NCBI RefSeq assembly: GCF_030272615.1
Contig: NC_081412.1
Span: 539,985,835-540,043,334, forward strand
Source of the DNA: Cryptomeria japonica
Lineage: Eukaryota; Streptophyta; Pinopsida; Cupressales; Cupressaceae
Direction: 5' to 3'
DNA: 57,500 nt
Of this stretch, positions 11,729-20,865 are shown one piece after another; position 1 is the stretch's first letter, and every line of letters begins with the position of its first letter. The translations under genes and the position numbers were made by a program. The notes beneath the pieces are model-generated. The model did no database searches. It was not told where the DNA came from and worked only from the letters and a program-made list of their open reading frames with translations.

Positions 11729-11744
11729 GAAATTTAGGGGTGAG
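11729..11744 (+). other. Polypurine tract
   Basis: GAAATTTAGGGGTGAG lies immediately before the 3' LTR, the position of the plus-strand priming site. It is not perfectly purine. Confidence 0.6.
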
Positions 11745-12126
11745 TGTTAGAGCATTCTGGTAATTTCTACCAGCTTCCAAACTCCACCGACCATATTAAA
11801 TTCATCTACTCCCCTACCAACTTCCATTAAGAAATGTTAGTGATAGAAGAGTCTGGATAATAGAAGTAAATGAGAGGAACTCCAATTCACATTCAACGCA
11901 TGTGCTCTTTACTGTTATGTATTCCAGATTGTTCTAGCGCCTCAATAAATAGAGGTAGTTGTAACAGGCTATGCATCGAATGGTGTCTAAACATGATCAA
12001 GTGATCATGAGAATGTAGCAGCATTCAATTGTCAAAGAGTATATCAATTAATGGAGAATTATAGTGCGGTAGCACTGAGAAAGATTTGACAATGGTATAT
12101 GTGTTTGTATCCATCCATAGCCATAA
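11745..12126 (+). repeat. 3' LTR of the 9-12 kb element
   Basis: It starts TGTTAGAGCATTC and ends CCATAA, where the expected terminal CA is mutated to AA. The downstream TTTTT matches the bases before the 5' LTR. Differences from the 5' LTR are scattered substitutions. Confidence 0.88.
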
Positions 12127-12543
12127 TTTTTAATGATTAGAATTGATAGACTATAGGTACGTAATTGTTTTGGGTATTGTATGATGGTATAAAAATATCA
12201 CAGAGAAGAGCAGTGAGGAACAACTGCACCATTAACTACCAATTATTGGAGGGGAAACCTAGATTTGTGTTTATTACACTTCAAATTATTTCTTCATTCG
12301 TTAAGGCTTATCCCTTATGCTTATTCCAGTTGTGGAAGGCCAAGTAAGCTGCTCTTCAACTTTCTTTCGACAGCTATTAAAACATTCTAAATTATGAATC
12401 AAAAAAAATGAGTAATAACTTCATCCGCAAACCAAAATATATATACTTGAGAAAGCAAAATATATACAAGTAAAGAGATAGGCAGCCTATAAAGCACTCA
12501 ATACTTAGCATCCAAACATCATATCATCTCGCTCGCACTAACC
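12127..12543 (+). promoter_or_regulatory. Promoter region of the LRR gene copy (empty-site paralogue)
   Basis: The segment 12,300-12,543 is paralogous to 14,130-15,167 once the solo LTR there is removed. Shared blocks are AAGGCTTATCC-TTATG, ACAACTGTTAAAA or CAGCTATTAAAA with ACATTCT, and GGCAGCCTATAAAGCACTCAAT. The TATA box is at 12,488-12,494, 56 bases upstream of the first ATG (12,544, context ACCATGG). The site equivalent to the solo-LTR target (TTATG, 12,392-12,396) is uninterrupted here. Confidence 0.65.
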
Positions 12544-13222
12544 ATGGTCTCCTATTCCTCCAATGAGCCGACCATGGCCATGTCCCCACCACCGACCTCA
12601 CCTAGAAGAATTTCCCTCAACTTTTGCAAAGTGTGTTAACTTGAAAGAAATTCCTTCAAGTTTTGGGAAATTAAGGTCTTTGCTGGTTTTAAATTTAGAA
12701 AGTTGCTGGAAATTGGAAGTGTTTCCTCCTATAGCTTTGGGCAATTGTATCAGTTAAACAAATTGAGCCTACAGTCATATGTTCTTAAGGAATTGCCTTC
12801 TAGCTTTAGGAAGCTAAGCGCTTTAGTAGAGTTGCAACTATCAAGTTGTCTGGAACTAAAAGAATACTTTAGTAGAGTTGCAACTATCAAGTTGTCTGGA
12901 ACTAAAAGAATTGTCTGATAGCTTTGGCCAGCTTACTTCTTTAACACATTTAGATTTAAGTTGTTTCATGACCTTGAAGAAGTTTCCTGCCAGCTTGGGA
13001 CAACCTCGCTCACTAAAAGATTTCAACTTATTGGCTTGCTTTAAGCTAGAAGAATTGTCGTCTAACAATGGAGAACTTACATGTTTAGCACAACTGGATT
13101 TAAGACGATATAACAGTTTGAAAGAATGTCATAAATTTTCTGGTCGTGGACAAGGAAAAAAGAAAAATATAGAAGAATTGAAAAATAAAAGTCAATGCTA
13201 TGAATTAAAGGGAAGAAAATGA
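12544..13222 (+). pseudogene. Collapsed LRR resistance-type gene: start exon joined directly to LRRs
   Basis: An ATG in good context (12,544) opens a short Ser/Pro-rich N-terminus, which within 60 bases runs into LRRs. There is no TIR and no NB-ARC (no P-loop GxGKT is seen). The LRRs ('LKEIPSSFGKLRSLLVLNLESC', 'LKELPSSFRKLSAL', 'LSDSFGQLTSLTHLDLSC', 'KKFPASLGQPRSL') follow the 'LxxLPxSFGxLxSLxxLxLxxC' pattern seen in plant TIR-NB-LRR proteins. The frame is broken near 12,730 and again by a 46-bp tandem duplication (12,821-12,911). The last part (to 13,222) is a Lys-rich tail like that at 7,430-7,542. The loss of the middle of the gene is inferred from comparison with the usual domain order. 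Confidence 0.75.
12821..12911 (+). repeat. 46-bp tandem duplication inside the LRRs
   Basis: A 45-base stretch starting CTTTAGTAGAGTTGCAACTA is present at 12,821-12,865 and again, identical, at 12,867-12,911, separated by one A. The 46-bp period is not a multiple of three, so the second copy shifts the LRR frame. Confidence 0.95.
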
Positions 13223-13254
13223 AATTAGCTGGTCTTGTAATTCCACAAAAGGGG

Positions 13255-14115
13255 GAAAATTAGATATCCCACAAGATTCACTAGTACAACTAGATACTTT
13301 TTTATCTTCATAATTGTACAAGGTTGTTATCTAGTAACATGTCCCTACACCTTGAAGAGGTATAATAGGATTTCAATATATTGTATATAAGATAGGATAT
13401 AAAATACAATAGAGAGATAGTATGTGATATGTATAAGTTATATGAGATTGTATATGTGTATGTGCATGTGCATGTCTATGTGTATGTGTGTATATACATA
13501 CATACATATACATACACACATACATATGTGTGTGTAAAATCACTTATGTATATTCATCACAATTTAGAGCTACTAAAAATATTTAAGGTCACATTTTCTA
13601 GGTCAAAGGATGTACTTAAAAAGTAATGGTCGCCTGTGTGACCTTGATCTAAGTCTTCATATTTAGAGATATCATATTAGATATTCATGAAGAAATTCTA
13701 ATTTCAATTTTTTAAATGACAAATCTTAATCATAATAAAATTTATATCCCTCTCTAAAATATTAACAATAAATTTTTATTTTCGTTATCATTTCTCTTTC
13801 AATTATATATTAAAAAATATATTTCTCAAATTAACCTCATTTTTTAGTTTAATTTCTCCATTGCTTAATTATTTACATGTATGCTTGAATATTAGTGAAG
13901 ATCCATTTAATTTCCCTTCACTACTTCATTATATGAATGAAACTCAAAATACCTTCAATGTTTCAGGGTATTGTCGATATTATATGCTTCCACCATGATA
14001 TTTTTTTATCATTAATTAATTAGAGCTTTCTTTAGTTGAAAAACTAAGCTATCTAAATAAAAGCACAAACCTACAAATTCCAATAGTTTGGGAACATGCT
14101 CTTTATTTTTTTTAT
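13255..14115 (+). repeat. Shared 3' flank of the LRR gene copies (copy D), with a TG/TA-rich microsatellite
   Basis: It is collinear with 7,555-8,360 (landmarks given there). Relative to that copy it has gained a purine/pyrimidine-alternating stretch at about 13,430-13,540 (TGTATATGTGTATGTGCATG-type, then CATACATACATA). No coding signal. Confidence 0.75.
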
Positions 14116-14224
14116 TTGCTATGGCTATGAAGGCTTATCCATTATGTTTAATACAACTGTGAAAGGGAAAATAAGATGCTCCTAATTTTTTTTTGACAAC
14201 TGTTAAAAACATTCTTGAACTATG

Positions 14225-15007
14225 TGTATATGGTGAAAAGTGGAAACAACAATATTGAAAGACTAAATGAATTCAACCACAAAACCCTAGCCTAACAACA
14301 ACAAAGATCCACCATAACATATGAAGATTACCTAAGACAATACAAATCAAATGAAATCACAAAGATTATACCATCACATGTCCAATAGGGTTTGGATCTC
14401 CATTCTTCCTATCTCCATTGATCTTGCTTGATATATTTGCTCTCAGATTTTATATGTGCACAAGAGCTCAACAAAGAATGGAAGTGTGGTTGCAAGTAAG
14501 ATCGCATATGAAAGTGCAAAGGCGTAGTGTCGTCAATTGATCAAGTAGTCAAGGTTTGATAATGAAGGAAGCATCTCCTTATATAGAAGACACTATAAGA
14601 AATGTAGGGATAAGATTAAGGGGTGTAAAAGATAAATGGTCGGCTATGATTAGAGGGTAGGTAGAGGAAATAAGAAAATAATGAAAGGGTAGGTAGTGTA
14701 TGAATTAAGAGATGAATGACATGTGTCATGGGTACAAAAGGCTAATGAATTAATTAAATAAATAAAGATTTATTTAATTAATAGAAGAGGTGGGATCAAT
14801 TAAATAAATAAAATATTTATTTAATTTGGGAAAATGATAATTTAAATAAATAAATGTATTTATTTAAATGAGAAATAAGGCTAGAAGAGGATAAATGAAT
14901 TAATTAAATAAATAAAGATTTATTTAATTAATAGAAGAATTAGGCTTAAAGTAATTAAATAAATAAAATATTTATTTAATTAGACATGACAATTTTAGGT
15001 GTCTACA
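14225..15007 (-). mobile_element. Solo LTR (TGTAGACACC family) in a gene promoter
   Basis: This 783-bp unit starts TGTATATGG and ends GGTGTCTACA on the plus strand (TG...CA). It is flanked by a perfect 5-bp duplication CTATG (14,220-14,224 and 15,008-15,012). Its right end is the exact reverse complement of the start of the LTR at 387. No polypurine tract or internal region adjoins either end, so it is a solo LTR left by recombination. It sits about 90 bases upstream of the TATA box at 15,099. Confidence 0.92.
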
Positions 15008-15098
15008 CTATGAACCAAAAAAGACGAGGAATACCTTAATCTCAAAAAATAACACGTAAATAAAGTAAAATTCAAAAAATGTTTGGACATAGGCAGCC

Positions 15099-15105
15099 TA
15101 TAAAG
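15099..15105 (+). promoter_or_regulatory. TATA box of the second LRR-type gene copy
   Basis: TATAAAG lies inside GGCAGCCTATAAAGCACTCAAT, a block identical to that at 12,481-12,502. It is 69 bases upstream of the ATG at 15,168. Conservation between two diverged copies suggests a genuine core promoter. Confidence 0.65.
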
Positions 15106-15167
15106 CACTCAATGCTTCCCTCCAAACTTGAGAAACATTTTTCTCATCTCGGTTGTATTCACCTACC

Positions 15168-15238
15168 ATGGGTTGTTGTTTCTCCAAGAAGTCACCCCGG
15201 CCCCAGTCTCTGCCTCCAGCCTACACCTCCCCCTCCCC
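15168..15238 (+). pseudogene. First exon of the second LRR-type gene copy, with an MGCCFS start
   Basis: The ATG (context CTACCATGG) follows the conserved promoter and opens MGCCFSKKSPRPQSLPPAY. Gly2 with Cys3 and Cys4 and Ser6 fits an N-myristoylation plus palmitoylation signal, which would place the protein at a membrane (inference). The gene is cut at about 15,240, where an antisense copia gag begins, and no TIR or NB domain follows. The assignment to the same family as 12,544 rests on the shared promoter, not on the protein. Confidence 0.5.
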
Positions 15239-15447
15239 CTGCACCATTATGAGGAACATTGTAGACATTCTTTGCGATCTTCCAATAATCATCTCCAAGA
15301 CTTATCAAGTGACACTTCATCCAGTTCTTCCATATAGTGTAATTAGTTCCATCAAATCTTAGACTCTCCTTCTTAAAAGAAAGGGTTGCCATCTGGATCT
15401 CCTCAAGCAGTCAAGCTTCTTCCAAGGGATCTAGCTCTGATACCAAT
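15239..15447 (-). pseudogene. Copia-type gag N-terminus plus primer-binding site
   Basis: On the minus strand a frame starting at 15,392 reads MATLSFKKESLRFDGTNY, then 'WKNWMKCHLISLGDDYWKI'. This is the hallmark start of plant Ty1/copia gag ('xFxGxNYxxWxxxMxxxL'). Between it and the LTR lies TTGGTATCAGAGCTAG (reverse complement of about 15,431-15,446), an initiator tRNA-Met primer-binding site. After about 45 codons the frame runs into Gly-rich reading of the antisense MGCCFS exon, so the element is truncated there. Nothing of pol is present. Confidence 0.8.
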
Positions 15448-15725
15448 TGTTGGAAACAACAATGCAGGAAAACTGAGAGGGGGGTGAATCAGTTTTCACT
15501 AATCTTAAGAAAAATAACCTCAATTATAGATCTAATCATGAACATTAAGAACAAAGATAATCACTACATCAACAACACACATAACACACAAATTTTGATG
15601 TGGAAAACTCGGTTAAGGGAAAAACCATTGTGGGAACCTACCCACAATATGATCATACTCTGCAGTAGTATGTGTAAATATTACAATGGGGAATGCACAT
15701 GCATTTAGGCACACTACCTAGAGCT
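15448..15725 (-). repeat. Copia LTR, 5' LTR of the gag fragment; outer end uncertain
   Basis: On the plus strand it begins TGTTGGAAACAAC and continues AACTGAGAGGGGGGTGAATCAG. This matches the end of plant copia LTRs (reverse complement ...CTGATTCACCCCCCTCTCAGTT...CCAACA), and the LTR at 32,203-32,958 also ends with a GATTCACCCCC-CTCTCA block. The far boundary is not visible; it disappears before 15,730. Confidence 0.65.
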
Positions 15726-16900
15726 CTCAAAACATTATTTTTGAAATGCAAAAAATACAAAAAAATGAATTTTTGACATTTTTTATTTTTGATTAATCTA
15801 AATCATTAGTGGCCCCATTTGAACTCTAAATGTATCTATTTCCTTTCCCTTTTTCTTTTCATAGCGTATATTTCCTATCATGAGATTTTCTTCAACCTTA
15901 TTTTGTCACCAATCTCTTGAGGGGGCATTAATATTACATCCACTCTATTATTAGGTCATATTGCTCATTATTTATCTCTTTCAAATAATGTAAAAAAAAA
16001 GGCACCATCTCAAACAGGGGCCAAAAGCAATCAAAATATGACAATGCATGTTTCATTATACTATTCTTATCATTTTTCATGTATCCATATTAATTAAATA
16101 TTTTTTCAACTATTTAATTAAGCTAATTTTATTCTAATAATTATATATTTTAAATTATTTTATTATTTCATTAGCCTTTTCTATCCATTACTAATTATAT
16201 ATTTTATCTAATTAATTTCACTTTTTTTATCCCAATATTAATTAAATAATAAAAATTATTTAATTAATATTCCCCCATAAATAATTATTGAAACTTATAA
16301 TTTAATTAGCTAACACTTCTTCCAAAATAAAATAATTGTGTTTAATTTCCCACCTTAAATAAACAAAGTAAATATTTTATTTATTTTGTCTATGCATTTA
16401 CATCTTATCTTATACTTCTACTTGAACAATCCATGTGCATTATAGGTCCTACCCTTTTAGAAATTTTCTCATTTATTGATCTTTAATACCTACAATTGAT
16501 CAAATGCTATGTGAGTCACAGGAATAAGACCTTCACTCACTCATTTTCCTTGGCAAGCACTTTTCAGCACTTATAATATTGTCAAATTATCAAGCATTAT
16601 CATTATCAAGAGCTAGAACTATCACTATCAAGAATCAATTATCAAGCATCAAGCCTTCATAATATCATGTTAATATCAAAGTTATACTACAAAATATAAA
16701 AGAAAATCTACATCAAGCATTCAAGAAATATCAAGTAACAATGGAGTCTCCTAAGGTCTTTGTGTTCATGTTATTTCTTATCACTTTATTTGTGCATATA
16801 TCTTAGGCTTCATTTCATGATCATGTGGATTGTGAGTTTGGATCTTGCATTGCATTGTTTCCATAGTTTTGATTTCCATTTTTATCATTAACATGCATCA
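15726..16900 (+). mobile_element. Decayed LTR-element 3' region and LTR-like AT-rich sequence
   Basis: At 15,910-16,030 the order CAATCTCTTGAGGGGG, then CTCTTTCAAA, then CTCAAACAGGGGCCAAAA mirrors the 3' internal end at 271-386. It is followed, as there, by sequence full of TAATTAAATA blocks (16,080-16,400). The LTR start itself is not sharp. A 20-codon frame at 16,741 is too short to call. Confidence 0.45.
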
Positions 16901-16914
16901 CCTTTCCCTACCCA

Positions 16915-17060
16915 CATTTTTTTATGGAATCGTTGTCTTACATCTTTTAGATTAGGAAAATCATGTATTTTACCCTTCAACATCAAAAAAGATCTATACT
17001 ACAAGTAGGGATCTATGATATTGCTCCCATCTATTGTGTCTTTGTAATGTCTACATATAA
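16915..17060 (+). repeat. Duplicated module, copy C, first part
   Basis: It matches 2,060-2,210 of copy A (CCTACCCAC, AAATCATGT-TTTACCCTTCAACATCA, CTCCCATCTATTGT). The match stops here and resumes at about 18,540. Confidence 0.65.
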
Positions 17061-17970
17061 GATTTAACCTATTTATTCTTGAGACATCAACTCTAACTTA
17101 AAATAAGAGCTATAACATATTAATAAATATAATTTTATCAAAAGTGAACACATTTCATTACAACATTTAACTTAAAATTCTAAGGAAAGTTCAAGAGATA
17201 GGACTTATCTTAATAGTTTCTTTCTATTTGTATAATATCCCTTGTGAAATTAATTTAAACTTTGCCCTATCTCCTTAATGATTAAATATCTAAAGTTGTA
17301 ATGATTTAGTCATTCACTAAGAGTTTTATTAAAGTACACCCACGGATATAGATATATCTATATTTGTTATATCATTGGCTAAGTAAGAGAATGGGAATTT
17401 AACCAATAATGCTGCCAACTACCCTTATAAGTTTATTAGGGGTTCAACAATTAGGAAGTCTGATATAATCGATTAATTCCTAGCAACAAGTGTCTAATCT
17501 TACATTATGTGTATGCATCCGGGTAATGCCTATGATATAATCACTCAATAAAGCCTATCCCATATGGATCCCAAGAAGGGAAAATATATATATATAAACC
17601 TCCCCTTAGATGGTTGATGAGCATGACTACTTATATTTGCATGTTTGGAATGAGGAGTTGCGTTGGAAAGGGCATATCTCATATCAATTCCCCTAGTCTT
17701 TATTCATTTGTTTCATCTATTGAATAAAGATCGTTGTCCAGTCAAACTGACATCCTATTGATGGATATCACTTTTTTTATTGGAATCATGCTTTTTTAAA
17801 ACATAAATAATCGGTTCGTTCTTCATGATATTGATTAGTTTGTTCTAATAGAAAAGGTCTATTCATCAAAAAAAATTCTAGTAATAAATATTAATAGCTA
17901 TTGAATAAATTTCAAATAATCATTCAATGGTAATTAATATTAATTAATATTAATAATTACTTCATTTAAG

Positions 17971-18052
<82 letters not shown>

Positions 18053-18132
18053 ATATATATGTATATATATATATACATATATATATATGTATATGTATAT
18101 ATATGTATATATATACATATACATATATATAC

Positions 18133-18221
<89 letters not shown>

Positions 18222-18250
18222 GATATATGTATATGTAGATATATATATAT

Positions 18251-18282
<32 letters not shown>

Positions 18283-18386
18283 GTATATGTATATATATAC
18301 ATATATATACATATACATATATATATATATATATATACATATATATACATATACATATATATGTATGTATGTATATGTATACATAC

Positions 18387-18430
<44 letters not shown>

Positions 18431-18453
18431 ATATATATATATATGTGTGTGTG

Positions 18454-18484
<31 letters not shown>

Positions 18485-18535
18485 ATATATGTATACATGT
18501 ATATATGTTAGAGAGGGGATATGACAGTCCTAAAA
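17061..18535. other. Segment inserted in copy C, carrying a long microsatellite
   Basis: Relative to copy A, about 1.5 kb of extra sequence separates the two matching parts. Its left 0.9 kb is AT-rich without recognisable genes. No LTRs, terminal inverted repeats or poly-A tail could be recognised, so the type of insertion is open. Confidence 0.45.
17971..18508. repeat. Compound TG/TA/TATG microsatellite, about 0.54 kb
   Basis: An uninterrupted (TG)n run of about 64 bases (from about 17,984) passes into several hundred bases of alternating TA, TATG and CATA units and back to (TG)n. All open frames here (Cys-Val, Tyr-Ile and His-Thr repeats) are microsatellite artefacts. Alternating purine-pyrimidine DNA of this type can form Z-DNA or cruciforms (general knowledge). 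Confidence 0.97.
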
Positions 18536-18539
18536 CTCT

Positions 18540-20862
18540 TGGATTCTAAATTAGAGGCATATGCCCACCCTAGAGCTTTATATACATTCACAAATTTTCT
18601 TGGTCATTAAGTACTGTATCACCATTCCCTGGGTAATAAGAGAATCATTATAAATTGGGACCTTCACTAGACCATATGATTTTCCTAAACTTATAACTTT
18701 TTGTATTCTACATGCTTATTACATAGTTTATTGTTCATGTTATTAATTTACATGATTTATATTCCTACATGCTTGTCTTCAAATTATTTTACTTTAATGT
18801 GCAATTTTCTCTCTCCTTTGATTCCTTTCCTCTTATGTATTTCACCAATTCTCGGGACACATACCACCACTAAAATTTGTATGTCAAGTTTCCAAATAGT
18901 AATAGGTTTTATATACAAATCACCACCATATCTAGATAAAACTCATACCAAAATCCAACAAAATTGTCTAACTCATACCAATACTATCACTCTCCATATA
19001 GGTAAACTTTCCAACCATACTAATTTGTTATTTTTTTAAATTCTATCTTATAAGATTGTATTTTCTACCCACTTTACTCTTTTAAAACTAAAATAGAGTT
19101 ATCACTCTTAAATCAACACTTAATTATAAATTACATGAAAAAAAAGTAATTATATATAATTTTGATTCAAATAAATATGACATATGAGTACAAGTGATTC
19201 ATCAATATATAAGAAAAATAGGATTGAAGAATAAATGGTTTGGAACATTTAAATTCATTATGATTTACTTTTATAACGATCTAAGCAGTTTACGCAAAAT
19301 ATTGATTTGACCCAAGTTTGTTAATAAAAAATTTATTATAAATATGATATTTGTTAAATTCCATGCTTAGTCTTTAGTTTTCTCAATACCTAGTACTTGT
19401 TTTGTTTGATGCATAATTTTTAGGAACAATTTTTAAGAGTTTTGAAAGTAGAGTTTAGTCTTCTTTTGTCATACACTCAAAGTGTCAATTTAATGTCTTT
19501 TAAAGAGATAATTATAATAAAAAGTCATAGAGATATTCCCTTAGATTTTGATACAACAAAATTATTAAATAATAGATATTTCAATTATGTAAAAAAATCT
19601 AAATCTGTATTAGATTTTTAAATGATTGATCTCATTTTGTAAAATATATTAAAATTAATTCTTAAATACTATTAAAAATAATGAGTAAAACATTAACCAT
19701 AATTAAAATTAATAATAAAAAAAATTACTAACCCTAAATTTATCCTAAAAAGGTTAAAATTTCGTAATCACATGAAAGGACAGTACCATTGCAAAGGAAA
19801 GGAATTCGAGGCATCCAAAATCTTCTAAACTTAACATTCTGTGGAAGAAGTGCAGGCACCTCAAAATTCCCCGTCACTCGAGATATTGCATCAGTAGCGC
19901 CACACGATTCCCCAACGCTTACATGTGTAATGATTTTTTATGTTTTTTTGAAAATAGAAAAGTTTTAAAGGATCAATTCATACAGGATAAAAGTTTTAAC
20001 ATGTGTGGGGTTTGAATTGTTTACTTAGTAGGGTCCTTTATTATTATGACATTGTATATGTATATACGTATACGTATATAGAAGTAATATATTTTAATAA
20101 TAATTAGGGTTTGAATTGTTTAATTGTTATAGTCTTTTGGTATTAAGACATTGTGTGTGTGTTTTTGTGTTTTTGTGAGTCATCTAATAAGACCTTCAAT
20201 TTTTTTATTAATTGATGTTAATATCATAGATTTAATAGTTAAGAATTTTTCATGAATATATTATAACGAAGGTTTCTAATGTATTATAATTTATCAATAT
20301 CAATAATTTACTATGTAGTTTTTTCAATTTTTCAATTTTAATTACAATAAAAAGACTCTTACATCTTATTGCCTTCAGAGAAAAATAGACAAAAATATTT
20401 GACAAAACATTTCAATGTAACCATAATCACATAAATATTTGCATTCCATGTACTATTCTTTGATCACCTCATTTTTTAATAGCAAAGAATTAATTTCAAC
20501 TTTATAAACAAATTAAAGAAAGAGAAAAATTTTGTTGAAGATATACACCACATTCATTTGGAGGCTATAGAGCCCAAGACGTCATAAGTGCCTCAATATC
20601 TATATTACTATCTAGTAATATAAAGACTCCTCACCTTTCAAAAGTATCACAAAATTAAGAGGTTGGATAGTTACGAGAAATGTACAAATTAAAATGCTAA
20701 GAAAGAGGTTGCAGAGAAGTTTTAGAAGAAAGAAAAAATTTTAAAAAATAAGCCAGCCTTTCTCAAAACATCATTGACATAAGTGAAACACGGGAAAATA
20801 AAGAAATGAGAAACAGAAAAACTTTAGGATATTAGAGAGAGTAAACTCATCTGTTGCAACTA
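18540..20862 (+). repeat. Duplicated module, copy C, main part
   Basis: It is collinear with copy B (5,500-7,440) through the landmarks listed there, including GATATTGCATCAGTAGCGCC at about 19,882 and a CATTTCAATGTAACCATAATCAC block at about 20,408. Its last 0.3 kb corresponds to the decayed C-terminal exon at 7,180-7,440, but with more stops. The match ends at 20,862-20,865, exactly where the next LTR element begins. Confidence 0.7.
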
Positions 20863-20865
20863 AAG

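Larger units (their letters stand above)
9029..12126 (+). mobile_element. Small non-autonomous LTR retrotransposon with a G-patch gag-like protein
   Basis: Two direct LTRs of about 382 bp (9,029-9,410 and 11,745-12,126) bound a 2.3-kb internal region. The order is LTR, a TGGTATCAGAGCC primer-binding site, leader, one gag-like ORF (10,320-11,198), a polypurine tract (about 11,729-11,744), LTR. A 5-bp TTTTT flanks both sides (9,024-9,028 and 12,127-12,131). There is no protease, RT or integrase, so movement would have needed enzymes from another element. The insertion lies between the 3' flank of one LRR gene copy and the promoter of the next. The lineage (copia or gypsy) cannot be decided from this copy. 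Confidence 0.85.

Noticed and set aside
17940-18524. Six overlapping long frames on both strands (Cys-Val, Tyr-Ile, His-Thr repeats).
   Set aside because: They are translations of the TG/TA microsatellite and have no protein character.
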